Positions 25,301 to 35,259 of a DNA stretch of 64,000 nt are shown here, in pieces. Source of the stretch: Rutstroemia sp. NJR-2017a BVV2 (lineage: Eukaryota; Ascomycota; Leotiomycetes; Helotiales; Rutstroemiaceae); NCBI GenBank assembly GCA_002946415.1, contig NJPS01000013.1:806001-870000 (forward strand), written 5' to 3'. The position numbers were made by a program, and so were the translations under genes. Position 1 is the stretch's first letter; every line of letters begins with the position of its first letter. The notes beneath the pieces were generated by a model, which was given only the letters and a program-made list of their open reading frames with translations, was not told the DNA's origin and did no database searches.

Positions 25301-25525
25301 CCGCTCTCTTTCTCTTTCGCGAACCACCAAAGCCTGTTCATTTTTGCTGGAGTTGAAGTCGTTTAAACGTTGAATAAACGAGGATTGGCGCCTAGGTGTT
25401 CGGAAGTCTTCGCAGTCAGTGTAGTCAGTGTAGTAAGAATTTCGACGGTTAGCCGCTCTAACTACTGAGTGGGAGTCGAAATCGTAGTAGTGGACGCGTC
25501 GTTGAGGACGAGTAATCAGTGGCAT
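22389..25525 (-). CDS. Large conserved-type fungal protein, unknown function, TPR-like middle
   Basis: Two exons: 25525-24387 and 24336-22389, with a 50-bp intron (donor AG/GTACAA, acceptor CGCAAG). The protein is 1028 aa. The splice joins LTYYGR to SNFAYAKTVEEGFPWFELSGYYDSLLDEGR with correct phase, so the two long frames are one gene. The N-terminal 150 residues are Arg/Ser-rich with a RERERERE run. Residues 180-230 look TPR-like (RLKRLGDFHAAEKYFQ, then PLVAIEYAEMLLQQGAYQRL). The central 500 residues are predicted helical. After residue 720 the protein is low complexity: Ser/Asp/Glu repeats, then Lys/Arg/Glu-rich coiled coil. It resembles unnamed large fungal proteins with helical repeats, and no function can be given. 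The intron is near the lower size limit. Confidence 0.75.
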
Positions 25526-26153
25526 CTTAAGTCGGCCCGGAGCGGTCGGAGGTGGGGTGCTTACACCAAGCAGATAAACAGGGCAAAATGAATGTTGCTG
25601 CTCTTATTTCCATTAACGTAAAAGGCTGGATGAATGAGAACGATGAAGCTCTTGAATATTTGGAGAAGATAGACGAAAGAAATGAGGCTGACTGGTGCAT
25701 CTGATTGTGTCAGCAGTTTGCCTACAGGCTACAGCTGAAAACAGTGGCGCGGGGCTAAGGTTGCTTCTTTCGGTCGAGAGAGTAGGGTGCAAGTGTGCTC
25801 AGGGATTATATCCTAGCCAAATGATTATTATTTGCTTTCGGGATTTTCCTTTGCAGAAGTCCTAATATTGAATATCCCAATCGAGCGAAAATGGAGGCTT
25901 GAGTGGGTCACATCATATGTAACTGTGGTAGCAATGCATTTAGCTTGTGTACATTAGCCCTGAGCCTTGTAAAAATTCAAAGGATGGCGAAGCATTGATT
26001 GTTTTACAGTTGCAAGCACCAAAAGACTATATACAAGCCGACCCCCTTTTTTTGTTCGACTTCCGGCATATTCTGACTGAAAATATCTCTCGATCTGCTA
26101 GTGGGGGCGGATATACTAACGTAGTGGTCATTCTAATAGTAGAAACCATGTGA
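25526..26153. other. Intergenic, promoter side of the 1028-aa gene
   Basis: No gene seen. It lies between the start of the 1028-aa gene and the 3' end of the next minus-strand gene and should hold the promoter of the former. Confidence 0.45.
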
Positions 26154-27563
26154 TCACAGAGCCTCATTTTTCATCCCCGTCTTCCTCCCTTCTTCCTCCC
26201 TCCCATCTCCCGAACCGCGTCCAAAAAGTTCCAAAAGCTTCCAGAGAAACTGCATGAAGATCAAAAGAGCCGAGCTCTGCGGGAGTCTCCGGAACGCTTC
26301 CTCCGCCACTTCCAAGTCCTTTTTGTCTACTTCTTTGCTTGAAACATCAATCGCATCCTTACGCAGGAGAGGGCTTTCCTCAACTAAAGTTGTCTGATCG
26401 GAACTGGCTGTTGAAGGCGGATATTCGTGGTCGTGGATGCGGTATTGAAAATCCGGAGCGTAAATTGGGTCCAATGCTCGTGAGAGGCCCTCGATCAAGG
26501 GATCTGATGTTGTGCTAAGGGCGTTTAAGTATGTTTGGGCCTGGGTGTGGTGGAAAGGCGATGTGCCTTGTATGAAGTTAGACTGTGCACTACTTTGTAG
26601 TTTGCTCGATTGAGTACTGGATGTATTGAAATTGTGTTGCTGTCCATGATGAAAAAAAGGAGGTAGAGTATCGGGAATCGTACTCGGAATTTCCGTGTAG
26701 TTCTCATCCCGCATATCTTGGTCCAACCCATCGGCGACAGCATCAAGACGTTTCGTATACTCCTTGCTCCTGGTCAGATCAATTGAGGTCAAGGCCAAAC
26801 CCTGATCTTTTCGGTGTTGAGGTGGAAACTTAAGCTTCTGCTTAAATCGATCCCAAGTTCTCTGTAGTTTCCCATCAATTTCCACACGTATGTAACAAAG
26901 GTTTCTGTCGTGTTGGAACGTAAAACCCGTGTGGAAAATGTTGCTATGCAAACTCTGAGCCTCGATGTCGTTTTCACTTAGCTCCCACTTGACAGACCTG
27001 TACACGCCAGTTCTGCCACCCTTGAGACTTTTTTCTCTGCTAGATGTTCCAGGTTCCAACATCCCCTTAAAAGACCACCGGCTGGAGTAAGTGCGCACCT
27101 TGGATGTGTTTACACCAGCTCCACCAAAACCGTTGCCCATAACATTGATGCTCGGCGTGCCGTTTATGGTCTTTCTGACAGCCATGGTCTTCGGTTCGCC
27201 ATTGAAGTATTTCGGTCCGTAGCGATCAATCATGTGAACCAAATCTAACCCAGCTTTATTTTTGCTGCGTGTTTTATCATCATCAATATCTGTATAATTT
27301 TCTCCTTCTAACGTCACCAACACCGTAGCGCTTGAGAGCTTGCAGTCTTTCGGTTGGTCGAATTTGAGATCAATATAGATAATTCCAGCTGGTCGTTTAT
27401 CCTCTCCATAGACACCCCAAAGATTTTTCGATTGGCGGATTTGACAGTCAATCTTGACCTTTCCCAGCTTGCGATAATTGAGGCTGTATAGATCAACGTT
27501 CTCCATTGAGCTCCCACCTTGCTTCATGATGGGTCGGGACCCATAGTTTGTTCTTCGACTCAT
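26154..27563 (-). CDS. Unknown fungal protein, intact parent of the pseudogene at 35.3-36.4 kb
   Basis: A single exon gives 469 aa. The start at 27563 (MSRRTNYGSRP) was chosen as the first ATG that is not in an upstream frame. The protein has a conserved-looking N-terminal two thirds (LGKVKIDCQIRQSKNLWGVYG, GLDLVHMIDRYGPKYFNGEPK, FHTGFTFQHDRNLCYIRVEIDGKLQRTWDRF), then a Ser/Thr/Gln-rich region. A hydrophobic stretch near the C-terminus (ALLIFMQFLWKLLELFG) may be one membrane helix. I do not recognise the family. A decayed second copy lies about 8.5 kb away across the NLR gene. The 3' end of the gene sits on a C-rich (26160-26400) to G/T-rich (26400-26570) plus-strand switch. Confidence 0.75.
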   Translation of the reverse strand: MSRRTNYGSRPIMKQGGSSMENVDLYSLNYRKLGKVKIDCQIRQSKNLWGVYGEDKRPAGIIYIDLKFDQPKDCKLSSATVLVTLEGENYTDIDDDKTRSKNKAGLDLVHMIDRYGPKYFNGEPKTMAVRKTINGTPSINVMGNGFGGAGVNTSKVRTYSSRWSFKGMLEPGTSSREKSLKGGRTGVYRSVKWELSENDIEAQSLHSNIFHTGFTFQHDRNLCYIRVEIDGKLQRTWDRFKQKLKFPPQHRKDQGLALTSIDLTRSKEYTKRLDAVADGLDQDMRDENYTEIPSTIPDTLPPFFHHGQQHNFNTSSTQSSKLQSSAQSNFIQGTSPFHHTQAQTYLNALSTTSDPLIEGLSRALDPIYAPDFQYRIHDHEYPPSTASSDQTTLVEESPLLRKDAIDVSSKEVDKKDLEVAEEAFRRLPQSSALLIFMQFLWKLLELFGRGSGDGREEEGRKTGMKNEAL

Positions 27564-27871
27564 GGCACGCACAGCCTCGCCCGTGGAGGTGAGTGAGGTG
27601 ATGGTGTGTGAGAAGTTGATCCTCGGAACAAACTCGATTGAAGAGATGTTCTAAGAAGATTTATTGAATGCGATTCGACTGGCTCCAATAAAGAGGGATG
27701 GAACTTACAATGTAAGATGTAAGAGGCGAAATAGAACTGAGCTATTAAGATAATAGCGATCCGGCGCCTCTGAGGCTCTGGGGACAGCTCTGCAGGTAAG
27801 GGTGTGAAAGAGGCTTGTGCGCCGCCCAATAACAATCCCCTGCTTTCTATCCGGGTGGTGTTACTCTGCAT
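27560..27871 (-). CDS. Upstream open reading frame overlapping the next start by ATGA
   Basis: An ATG at 27871 opens a 103-codon frame whose TGA (27562-27560) overlaps the start codon of the 469-aa gene (27563-27561) as ATGA. A GTAAGT..TTAG pair inside could be a leader intron of about 80 bp, which would remove the middle of this frame. The proximal part (MQSNT..ESRG..GG) is recognisable in the decayed copy near 36285-36330, with a 3-base length difference. It may be a translated leader frame, an alternative first exon, or only part of the 5' untranslated region. Confidence 0.3.
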   Translation of the reverse strand: MQSNTTRIESRGLLLGGAQASFTPLPAELSPEPQRRRIAIILIAQFYFASYILHCKFHPSLLEPVESHSINLLRTSLQSSLFRGSTSHTPSPHSPPRARLCVP

Positions 27872-28934
27872 TTCAGCTTATGGGGGGCTGTAATGAGCTG
27901 AAGACGTAGGCGAAGCCACTTGAACCACGCAGCGCCGGCTTACAAGACAAGCTTACTGTTGGTGTTGACCCCATTCGGCACTGATAATGTACCCCATACG
28001 AAAGTAGAGGGCGATCTAATATATATGCCTGCCAGAGATCAGCGACTTAGAGATCTTGTGGATCAAAACTAGGACGATTGGTATCTTTTGCTTCTAAACA
28101 GTAATTGAAGTTATATTGGGGGCTGTTGATGGGGGATCATAAGGATATCGCTAGTTGAAATGTAAGTACTCACCGGATATATTTTAGTTGATTGTGATCT
28201 CTATTCTGAAAGTCATCATCGCTTTTCCGCGACTTTGTGGCTGCCCATGATTGTTTGTGGTGTTGTTGATATTGTCCGTCGAAGTCCTCGAAACTCCGCA
28301 GATAGCGACCTTTCTCTAACTACTCATGCTACTCTAAGCGGTCACTCTCTTACCAATAAGCCCAATCACATCTCCTATCCGATCAACGACCTCCCGTTTT
28401 CACGCGTGGCTATCTTTCATCTACGACCAGTGCCTACCTCACTTACTATTGGTTGACTTCCCAGCCATAGCATCAGACTCACTTCAATTAGTGGTTCAGT
28501 GGAGTAACTGCACTGAACTACAGTGGTTAAGGTACGTCTGATTCTTCTAAAATATGGGATTGGAGTGGCCATTAAATGAACCTACTCTCGTGTACTACAT
28601 GGAGCCAGCTAATCGTTTAAGGCCCTCATGTAGGCTTGTGCCGCCGTACAATTATTTGTTTCCCATGGAGTAATCTCTCCCGTAGTCCATTAAATATCAT
28701 CCCGAAACTTATCGGATTCATAATGCTCGACCTCGTCGAAACCATTCTATTCGTCGATAATCTTTCTTGATAAAGTCTAAACCGCCTTACGGTCCACATC
28801 ACTTGCTGCCTGGTTTTGTTATCGATCTAGAATGAAAAGAATTAAGACATATCGTCTTCTTGTCCACCGGGACTTTAGGGATGACGCGAATAAGCCCCTG
28901 GACCAATCCACCCCTCGATGTTAACTCCCCCTTC

Positions 28935-29054
28935 AACACCATCCCTTCTACACCATCCCCTTTCACACCCTCTCCTTTAATACCCACCCTTCCCTTCGAC
29001 GCACTTCCTTCAATGCCCTCCCCTCCAACACCATTCGGATCCCTTCCACTCATA
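28935..29054. repeat. 15-bp degenerate tandem repeat, about 8 units
   Basis: Eight consecutive 15-base units are aligned in phase, for example aacaccatcccttct followed by acaccatcccctttc and acaccctctccttta. The minus strand reads as pentapeptides rich in Gly, Lys, Glu and Val (such as VGIKG, EGVKG, DGVEG). The plus strand reads as Pro/Ser/Thr-rich. Whether either strand is translated is unclear. Confidence 0.6.
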
Positions 29055-29701
29055 TCCCTCCCCCATCCCATTTAAATCGACCCCCCTCCGCTTCTATAGC
29101 ATCTCCACCCTCCATATCCACTCATCCCACTCAATTCATCACCCCATCCCACTAAAACTTAAAAGTAAAACCCAACAACCAAACATCCCTCCTCCTCCCC
29201 ACCCACCTCCACCTCTAATCCCACCCTCTTACATCTCAACCCTAATAACTAACCAGAATAACATCCTTCAGACCCCTTTCCGAGTTCCCGCCCGAGACTC
29301 AGTAACCTATCCAGAAGAAGATGCTTCGACTTATCAGCATATGAACAATCTTCTTCGCTCCCATAAACCACCAGAACAGAGTGCTCCTGAACGGTACAGT
29401 TCTCTCTCTACCCGTATCAAGCACGCTGGCTTTCGATTCCATATTTCTCCACCACATAAACGATACAATAAGCCTTTGCTTCTCCTGTTCCGAGGACGTC
29501 TATGTATACAACTACCGGGCCCATTATCCCCATCCCCGACTTCCGTGACGTCCAGACCAAGACAACAAACCAGCCATCCTAGACCGCCTGGATGAGCAGG
29601 CAGATTCCTTAACATTCTTAGCCCTTCAGACATACATACACAACATCGTATCGACCACGTTCAGGCAATACCAAGTGGATCGTATGTCTAGGGCAACTCA
29701 T

Positions 29702-30016
29702 CTATTTTGTGGAAAAGTCCGTAATGTCCGTTTCGATGGTTGATTTCTTTCTCTTTTGGCGAGAACCTTCAGTTTTCGGGTGTAGGTTGATATTGTGTCG
29801 TTTGTCTGGATCCTGCGAGATAGTGTATGTGTTATCGAGCACGCTACACCGAAGCTGATTTTTGGGGTTCATGAGCGCGGATTCGTGAATTTGAGGCGAC
29901 GACAATCTACTGCTGAGGGGAGCTGGCTGGCTAGAGGGAGTCAGGAAGATGAGATAGATATCTGAGCCTGTGATAATGGTCATTGAAGAAGTTGGAGTTG
30001 AACTTGGTACTTTCAT
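29702..30016 (-). CDS. Possible small open frame
   Basis: A 104-codon frame on the minus strand, MKVPSSTPTSS to TDFSTK, inside the 2.2-kb segment. It has a hydrophobic patch (IYLIFLTP) but no recognised domain. It lies in the G/T-rich right arm of a skew switch, where stop codons on the minus strand are rare by composition, so the frame may be accidental. Confidence 0.2.
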   Translation of the reverse strand: MKVPSSTPTSSMTIITGSDIYLIFLTPSSQPAPLSSRLSSPQIHESALMNPKNQLRCSVLDNTYTISQDPDKRHNINLHPKTEGSRQKRKKSTIETDITDFSTK

Positions 30017-30129
30017 AGCAACCTAGCACTTCTAGACTGCGAACCCCTGGCATATAAATTGAATGCATAAAAGACAAGAGCTATTACAACAACATGAACA
30101 AGAAACGAAGATGTCAAAAGGAGGTGCTA

Positions 30130-30228
30130 CACAAAGCACGGTACTAACCGTGACCTCCAGGAAGCCAATAAACTTCATTATCATCTACTTATCAGTCTGA
30201 AACAATCGTTATATATATACCCAATTGA
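30130..30228. repeat. Flank repeat shared with 36366-36465
   Basis: About 100 bp upstream of the NLR gene match the right flank of the decayed copy. Shared words include ttcattatcatctact, atcagt and atcgttatatat. This extends the duplicated block beyond the parent gene and up to the NLR promoter. Confidence 0.6.
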
Positions 30229-30601
30229 TAGGTAACCTCCTCAGACTCTTCTACTACCAGTGAGCGAACTGCCAGTGGTTCCCATCTACATCTATATATA
30301 TCTCCGTGTCAAGGAGTACTTTATATAATCCTTATGCCTATGCCTCATTAGCAGCCACTTCCAGTATATTTTGCAAAAAATTAGTTCGTGCTTTTTGTGT
30401 TGTTTCTTCTCTCCCCTATCAGATGAAAGTAAGGACATATGCGGTCACGTGCCGAATTTCGGACGTCTACCCTGGTTAAGTGGACAAGTACTGCCAATCG
30501 GAGCCCGCCACATAGGCACCGACTTCGTTACATTTTGGTGCCCCACGAGCAGAAGCTCTCTCGAATACCAAAAGTACCTGTTTCTTTCTCATTGGTACAA
30601 G

Positions 30602-33600
30602 ATGAGCTTCGGGGTCAGTGTAGGCGACTGTCTCGCGGTCCTACAATTGGCAAACAAGGTTCGCCAGCGTTTCGTGGACGCCCCTGCACAATTTAAGGCC
30701 ATATACGAAGAGTACCTCTCTCATTCCCCCTTGACTAGGACTCGGGCTCATCTCACGATGTGATAGTGTGAAGGTTCTTTCAAATGTACTCCGAGACATC
30801 GATGATGTAGTCTCTCAACAAGATGGGACAAAAAGCAAGGGGCTAGATGAAGTGACCCAAGGATGTGTCAAGGTCCTCGAAGAGCTGGAAGAGACCCTCG
30901 ACCAGTATCAAGAATTAGATTCGAAGAGCAACAGTAAAGGTACAGTCAACAAGACTCGAAGAGTGTGGAAAAGGATCCAATTTGATCCCAAGGATATCGA
31001 TCGCCATCGAAGCCGCATCACTCTAAATATCAGTGCTTTGAACGCTTTTTTGGCTCGAACTACAGGGTAAGTGGGCTGTTGGTGTACCAGACAGTTGAAT
31101 CCAGACGACTGACAAAACGAAGAGACGTGACTTTAGCAACAAAGCAGGGCGTAGATCGACTGAACCGGCGTCAAGATGATCAGCTGTTCCAGGATATTTC
31201 AGAATGGCTCATGCCCACTAACTACGCTATCCAGCAGACTGATCTCATATCCAAAGTTCAGCCTGGCACTGGGCAGTGGCTGTTGGATTCCCAGGAGTTT
31301 GGTGCGTGGATGTCGGAGGGCAAGAATACTCTGTTCTGTCCGGGCATTCCGGGCGCTGGCAAGACTATGATCACCGCCATTCTGGTTGACCATTTGATGA
31401 CGAATTTCCGAGACGACCACAGCATCGGTGTGGCGTACATCTACTGCAATTTTCGGCGTCAGTATGAGCAACTGCCCATTCACCTACTTCTGAGCATCCT
31501 CAAGCAACTTTTCCAAAGTAGGCCATCGATTCCAGAAAGCGTCAAAAAGTTATATGAACGTTACAAAGGCGATAAGAGTCGCCCCACGTCGACTGAAATC
31601 CTGCAAGTACTAGCCGAAGTTTCTTCTGAATATTCCCGGATCTTTATCCTAGTTGACGCCCTCGATGAGTCTCAACTCAATCCACGAGATCGAGCGAAAG
31701 TTCTCACGTCTCTGTTTCATCTCCAAGCTAGAATTGGAGCAAACTTATTTGCTACTTCGCGTTCTATCCCGGACATCACGAAAGAATTCGAAGGAAGCAA
31801 CATCGTGGAAATTTCTGCAAGAGAAGCAGATGTGCAGAAGTTCGTTGACGACCAGATGGATCGCCTGCCAGCGTTTGTACTCAGGAATCCCTCGATGCAA
31901 GATGAGATTAAGACTACTATTATCAAGTCCGTTAATGGAATGTATGTGTGCTTGTCATAGACTATTGGTAATTGTAATTAAGCAAAGCTAATCCCCCCTA
32001 GGTTTCTTCTCGCCCATCTATACATGGACGGCTTAACTGATAAAACCAACCCCAAGGCGTTGAGATCGGCCTTGAAAAGCTTTATGGAAGATTCCACTGT
32101 TTCTCGAGATGGAGGGAGGTCCAAAGCCCTTGACCATGCGTATGAAGATGCTATGGATCGAATAAACCACCAGAAAGGGGGTTTCAAAAACCTCGGAGTC
32201 CAAATCCTATCCTGGATCACTTGCGCCCGACGACCTCTATCTACCTTGGAACTTCGGCACGCACTTGCCATCGAGATTGGAACTGCAGAATTTGATGAAG
32301 AAGGTCTGAACGAGACGGAAGATTTGGTCGCCGTGTGCGCTGGGCTGGTCACTGTGGACGAAGAGAGCAAGATTATCCGACTTGTCCACTACACCACCCA
32401 GGAATACTTCGAGCGGACCTACAAGATCTGGTTTCCCGACGCCCAGATCGAGATTGCTAACGCCTGTACGACGTATTTATCTTTTAAAGCCTTCGAAGCT
32501 GGATTCTGTCCCAATGACAAAGAGTTTGAGTCCCGGCTACGTTTGAATCCGCTCTACAGCTACGCGGCACAATACTGGGGATATCACGCCTGCTTCAACT
32601 TTTCAGATGTCAAGGCCGCTGTTTTGAGGTTCCTCCGAGATGAGCCCAAGGTTTCAAGCGCTAGCCAAGCTCTTATGGCGGTTCAAACATCCTCGGGCTA
32701 CAGCCAAAGAGTACCGAAACAAGTCGGTGCGCTGCATCTCGCAGCGTATTTTGGCTTGACGGATGCAATGACTGCGCTGATCGAGGAGGGGTTCCACCCA
32801 GACATCAAAGACAAGAACGGCCGGACTCCGCTATCATGGGCAGCAGAAGAAGGGAACACGGAAGTGGTGACTCTACTTCTAAGCAAGACTGATGAAGTGG
32901 ACCCGGACAGCAGAGATAACCGTGGTCGAACGCCATTATCATTTGCTGCAGAGCAAGGCTGTGAGGAAGTTCTGTCCTCACTTATTGGGAATCAGCGCGT
33001 CGATCCAAACGGGATAGACAAATACGGACGTACACCACTCTCATGGGCAGTAGAGAAGGGCCGAGAGACCATAGTGAAACTCCTGTCGGCTCTGAATGCC
33101 ATTGACCTAAATGTCAAGGACAGGTACGGTCGAACGGCGCTTTTGTGGGCCATCGAGATGGGTCATCTTGCAGTAATAAAGACCTTGATAGACCGAGAGG
33201 ATATCGGGATCGAGTGTAGAGACAAACATGGTCGAACACCGTTGTTTTTGGCTGCAGATAACGACTCTGCGGCGATGAAGGAATACCTGCCTTCCAAGAA
33301 GCCCATTGATATTAACTGCAAGGACAAGCTTGGTCGAACTCCACTTCACAAAGCGGTTCTAGCTGGAAACAAAGAGTTGGTCGCTCTCCTGCTCGAAATC
33401 GATGACGTAGACAAGAACTGTGTAGACGAGCACGGCGACACTCCTATCATGTCGTCTATGAGAGCCAAAAACAAGGAGTTTGCGGACATATTTTGGAACC
33501 GCAGCGATGTCGACAAAACGTGCAAAAACAAGTACGGTGATACATTATTCCATGTGGCAGCGTCTTCAGGAAATGAAAAGGTAGTGTCTGCTCTGCTGAA

Positions 33601-34846
33601 AAGTGGTCAAATGGATCTTGATGGGGCAGGCAACGACACGGAGACTCCGCTCATTAGGGCGGCTATAAACAACGAAGTTGGTGTCATCAACCTACTACTT
33701 GACGCTGGCTGCTATTTTAACATGGGTGGTTATAAAGGTCGAACAGCACTACATTATGCTGCAAGATATGGCTCTGAAGCAGCCGTGAAAGCATTTCTCC
33801 AAATCCCAGGCGTGGAAATCAATGACACGGACCTTTCTGGCAACACACCACTCGCCTTGGCTCTTAAAAATAGACATTTGAACATTGGCACAATCCTTCT
33901 CGACCAGGAAAATTTCGACGTGCTTTGGACTGTTGGGAGACGAGATCTGTCTCTGCATTGGGCGGTCATGTGGAACTATACCATTCTTATAGAGCGGCTT
34001 CTGGGCATGATAGGATTCAACCCAAATGTAAAGAAATCAGATGCTACGGAAATTGTGAGAAGTTGCCTGAAGTTTGCCTGTAGCTCTGGAAGTATAAATG
34101 GGTTGAAACAGCTGATGTATGCGGGTGCTGACCAGAGGTGGCAAGCCCAGCATGGAATTCAAGAATCAATACTAGCTTGTGCGGCAAAAAATGGACACGT
34201 AGAAGTAGTGGAGTTGTTGCTGGAATCAGATGACACCACGGCCGATTCTGGTGAAAAAGCGCTGAATGACGCCGTGTATTCTGGCAATACGGAAGTGGTA
34301 GAATTGATTCTGAGGATAAGAAAGCGGCTTTTCAATGCTGGGAAAGACTCCTCTTTTCTGTCGCTATATCTGTTTGTCGCGATCAAATATCAGCATGAAG
34401 AGACAGCAGAGGTTCTCATAAGTCAAGGCGCCGACGTTAATCTCGCCAATGAGAAAGGCGAAACCCCGCTCTCCAAAGCCGCAGCGTGTGATTATGCACC
34501 CATGGTAAAATTGCTGGTAGAAAGCGCGGGAATAGAAGTGGACAGGGAGGACATCACGGGCCGGACACCGCTGTCGTGGGCGGCAGAGAAGAGTCGGCAG
34601 GATTCTGTTCAGATCCTGCTGCGGAGTGATGCCGTCGATCCGAATTCTGATTTCTGTGATGGGCGCACGCCGCTGTCCTGGGCTGCAGGCGAAGGCAACA
34701 TAGAAGCGGTTCAGGTGCTTCTGGATTGTGAGGCCGTTGATCCGGATAAAAAAGACTTCGAAGGCCAGACACCACTATGGTGGGCTGAGAAGAACGGCCA
34801 CAAAGAGGTAGTAGATTTGTTACGATCGCGTGGTTGTATTGGCTGA
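30602..34846 (+). CDS. NACHT-ankyrin NOD-like receptor (fungal STAND protein)
   Basis: Four exons: 30602-30711, 30767-31066, 31123-31941 and 32002-34846 (introns 55, 56 and 60 bp). The protein is 1357 aa. Residues 1-135 form the usual fungal NLR N-terminal helical domain (MSFGVSVGDCLAVLQLANKV, then a long helix ending ISALNAFLARTTG). The NACHT NTPase follows, with Walker A GIPGAGKT at about 209-216 and Walker B RIFILVDALDES at about 306-317. A helical linker precedes some 18-20 ankyrin repeats from about residue 650 to the end (many GRTPLSWAAE-type units). Such receptors are thought to sense non-self, in heterokaryon incompatibility or other partners, through the repeats and to signal through the N-terminus. 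The frame is intact. Intron 2 could instead use an earlier AG at 31104, but then it would be only 38 bp. The gene sits between the two copies of a duplicated locus. Confidence 0.9.
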
Positions 34847-35259
34847 TCAAGAGAAGTTGGTATCGGGAATGAGATTCAATGAACTATGGGAGTAACTACA
34901 AGAATCATTCAATTGTACGGCATAGACTTACATAAGGGCATTCAGAGAACAACTTAGTTCCATCTAGTACAGGAAAGCAGATCCAATCAATGGCGACTCC
35001 AGTACAGTAGCATAGAAGAATCAGAATTGACTGGACATCGCATTTAATCATGCTCAGTTCAAACTAATTCTGTAAGAAGTAAAGTGTAAAGAAGTGATGA
35101 TTATTCTCTACTAACTAGAAGGTCTTAAGAACCTTTTATAGACCATTTAGAGGTCCATTTAGAGGGCGCAGTACATGCAATTTGAGCCCTTTGTACATTC
35201 ATAAATAAGTCGGACAAGCGGAAATGAGGGCATTCGTAAGTGAATGTCTTCTATACGGT
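34847..35259. other. Intergenic, A/T-rich, possible repeat remnant
   Basis: No gene seen. A near-palindrome (aaggtcttaagaacctt, about 35121-35137) is followed by two similar words (tttagaggtccatttagagg). This resembles the inner part of a decayed long terminal repeat, but no partner copy is present in the window. Confidence 0.35.

Larger units (their letters stand above)
27906..30129. other. About 2.2-kb segment absent from the duplicate locus
   Basis: In the decayed copy, sequence matching 27890-27905 (gagctgaaga) runs directly into sequence matching 30130 onward (acaaagcacggtact). The intervening 2.2 kb is therefore either an insertion here or a deletion there. No terminal repeats, target duplication or transposase frame are seen. 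Inside are a 15-bp degenerate tandem repeat (28935-29054), a long G-poor A/C-rich stretch (about 28890-29270), and an open stretch on the plus strand at about 29215-29595. A further plus-strand fragment at 29577-29750 (DRLDEQADSLTFLALQTY) reads like decayed coding sequence. I could not assign a family to any of it. Confidence 0.5.

Noticed and set aside
22389..25525. Two separate genes (631-aa and 382-aa frames)
   Set aside because: A 50-bp intron at 24337-24386 joins them in phase, and the upstream frame lacks its own natural C-terminus.
30371..30763. A 130-codon frame as an independent gene upstream of the NLR
   Set aside because: Its second half is exon 1 of the NLR, which begins at 30602. 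The remainder is leader sequence.
34847..35259. A solo long terminal repeat
   Set aside because: Only a near-palindrome and similar short words are visible, with no defined ends, target duplication or second copy in the window.
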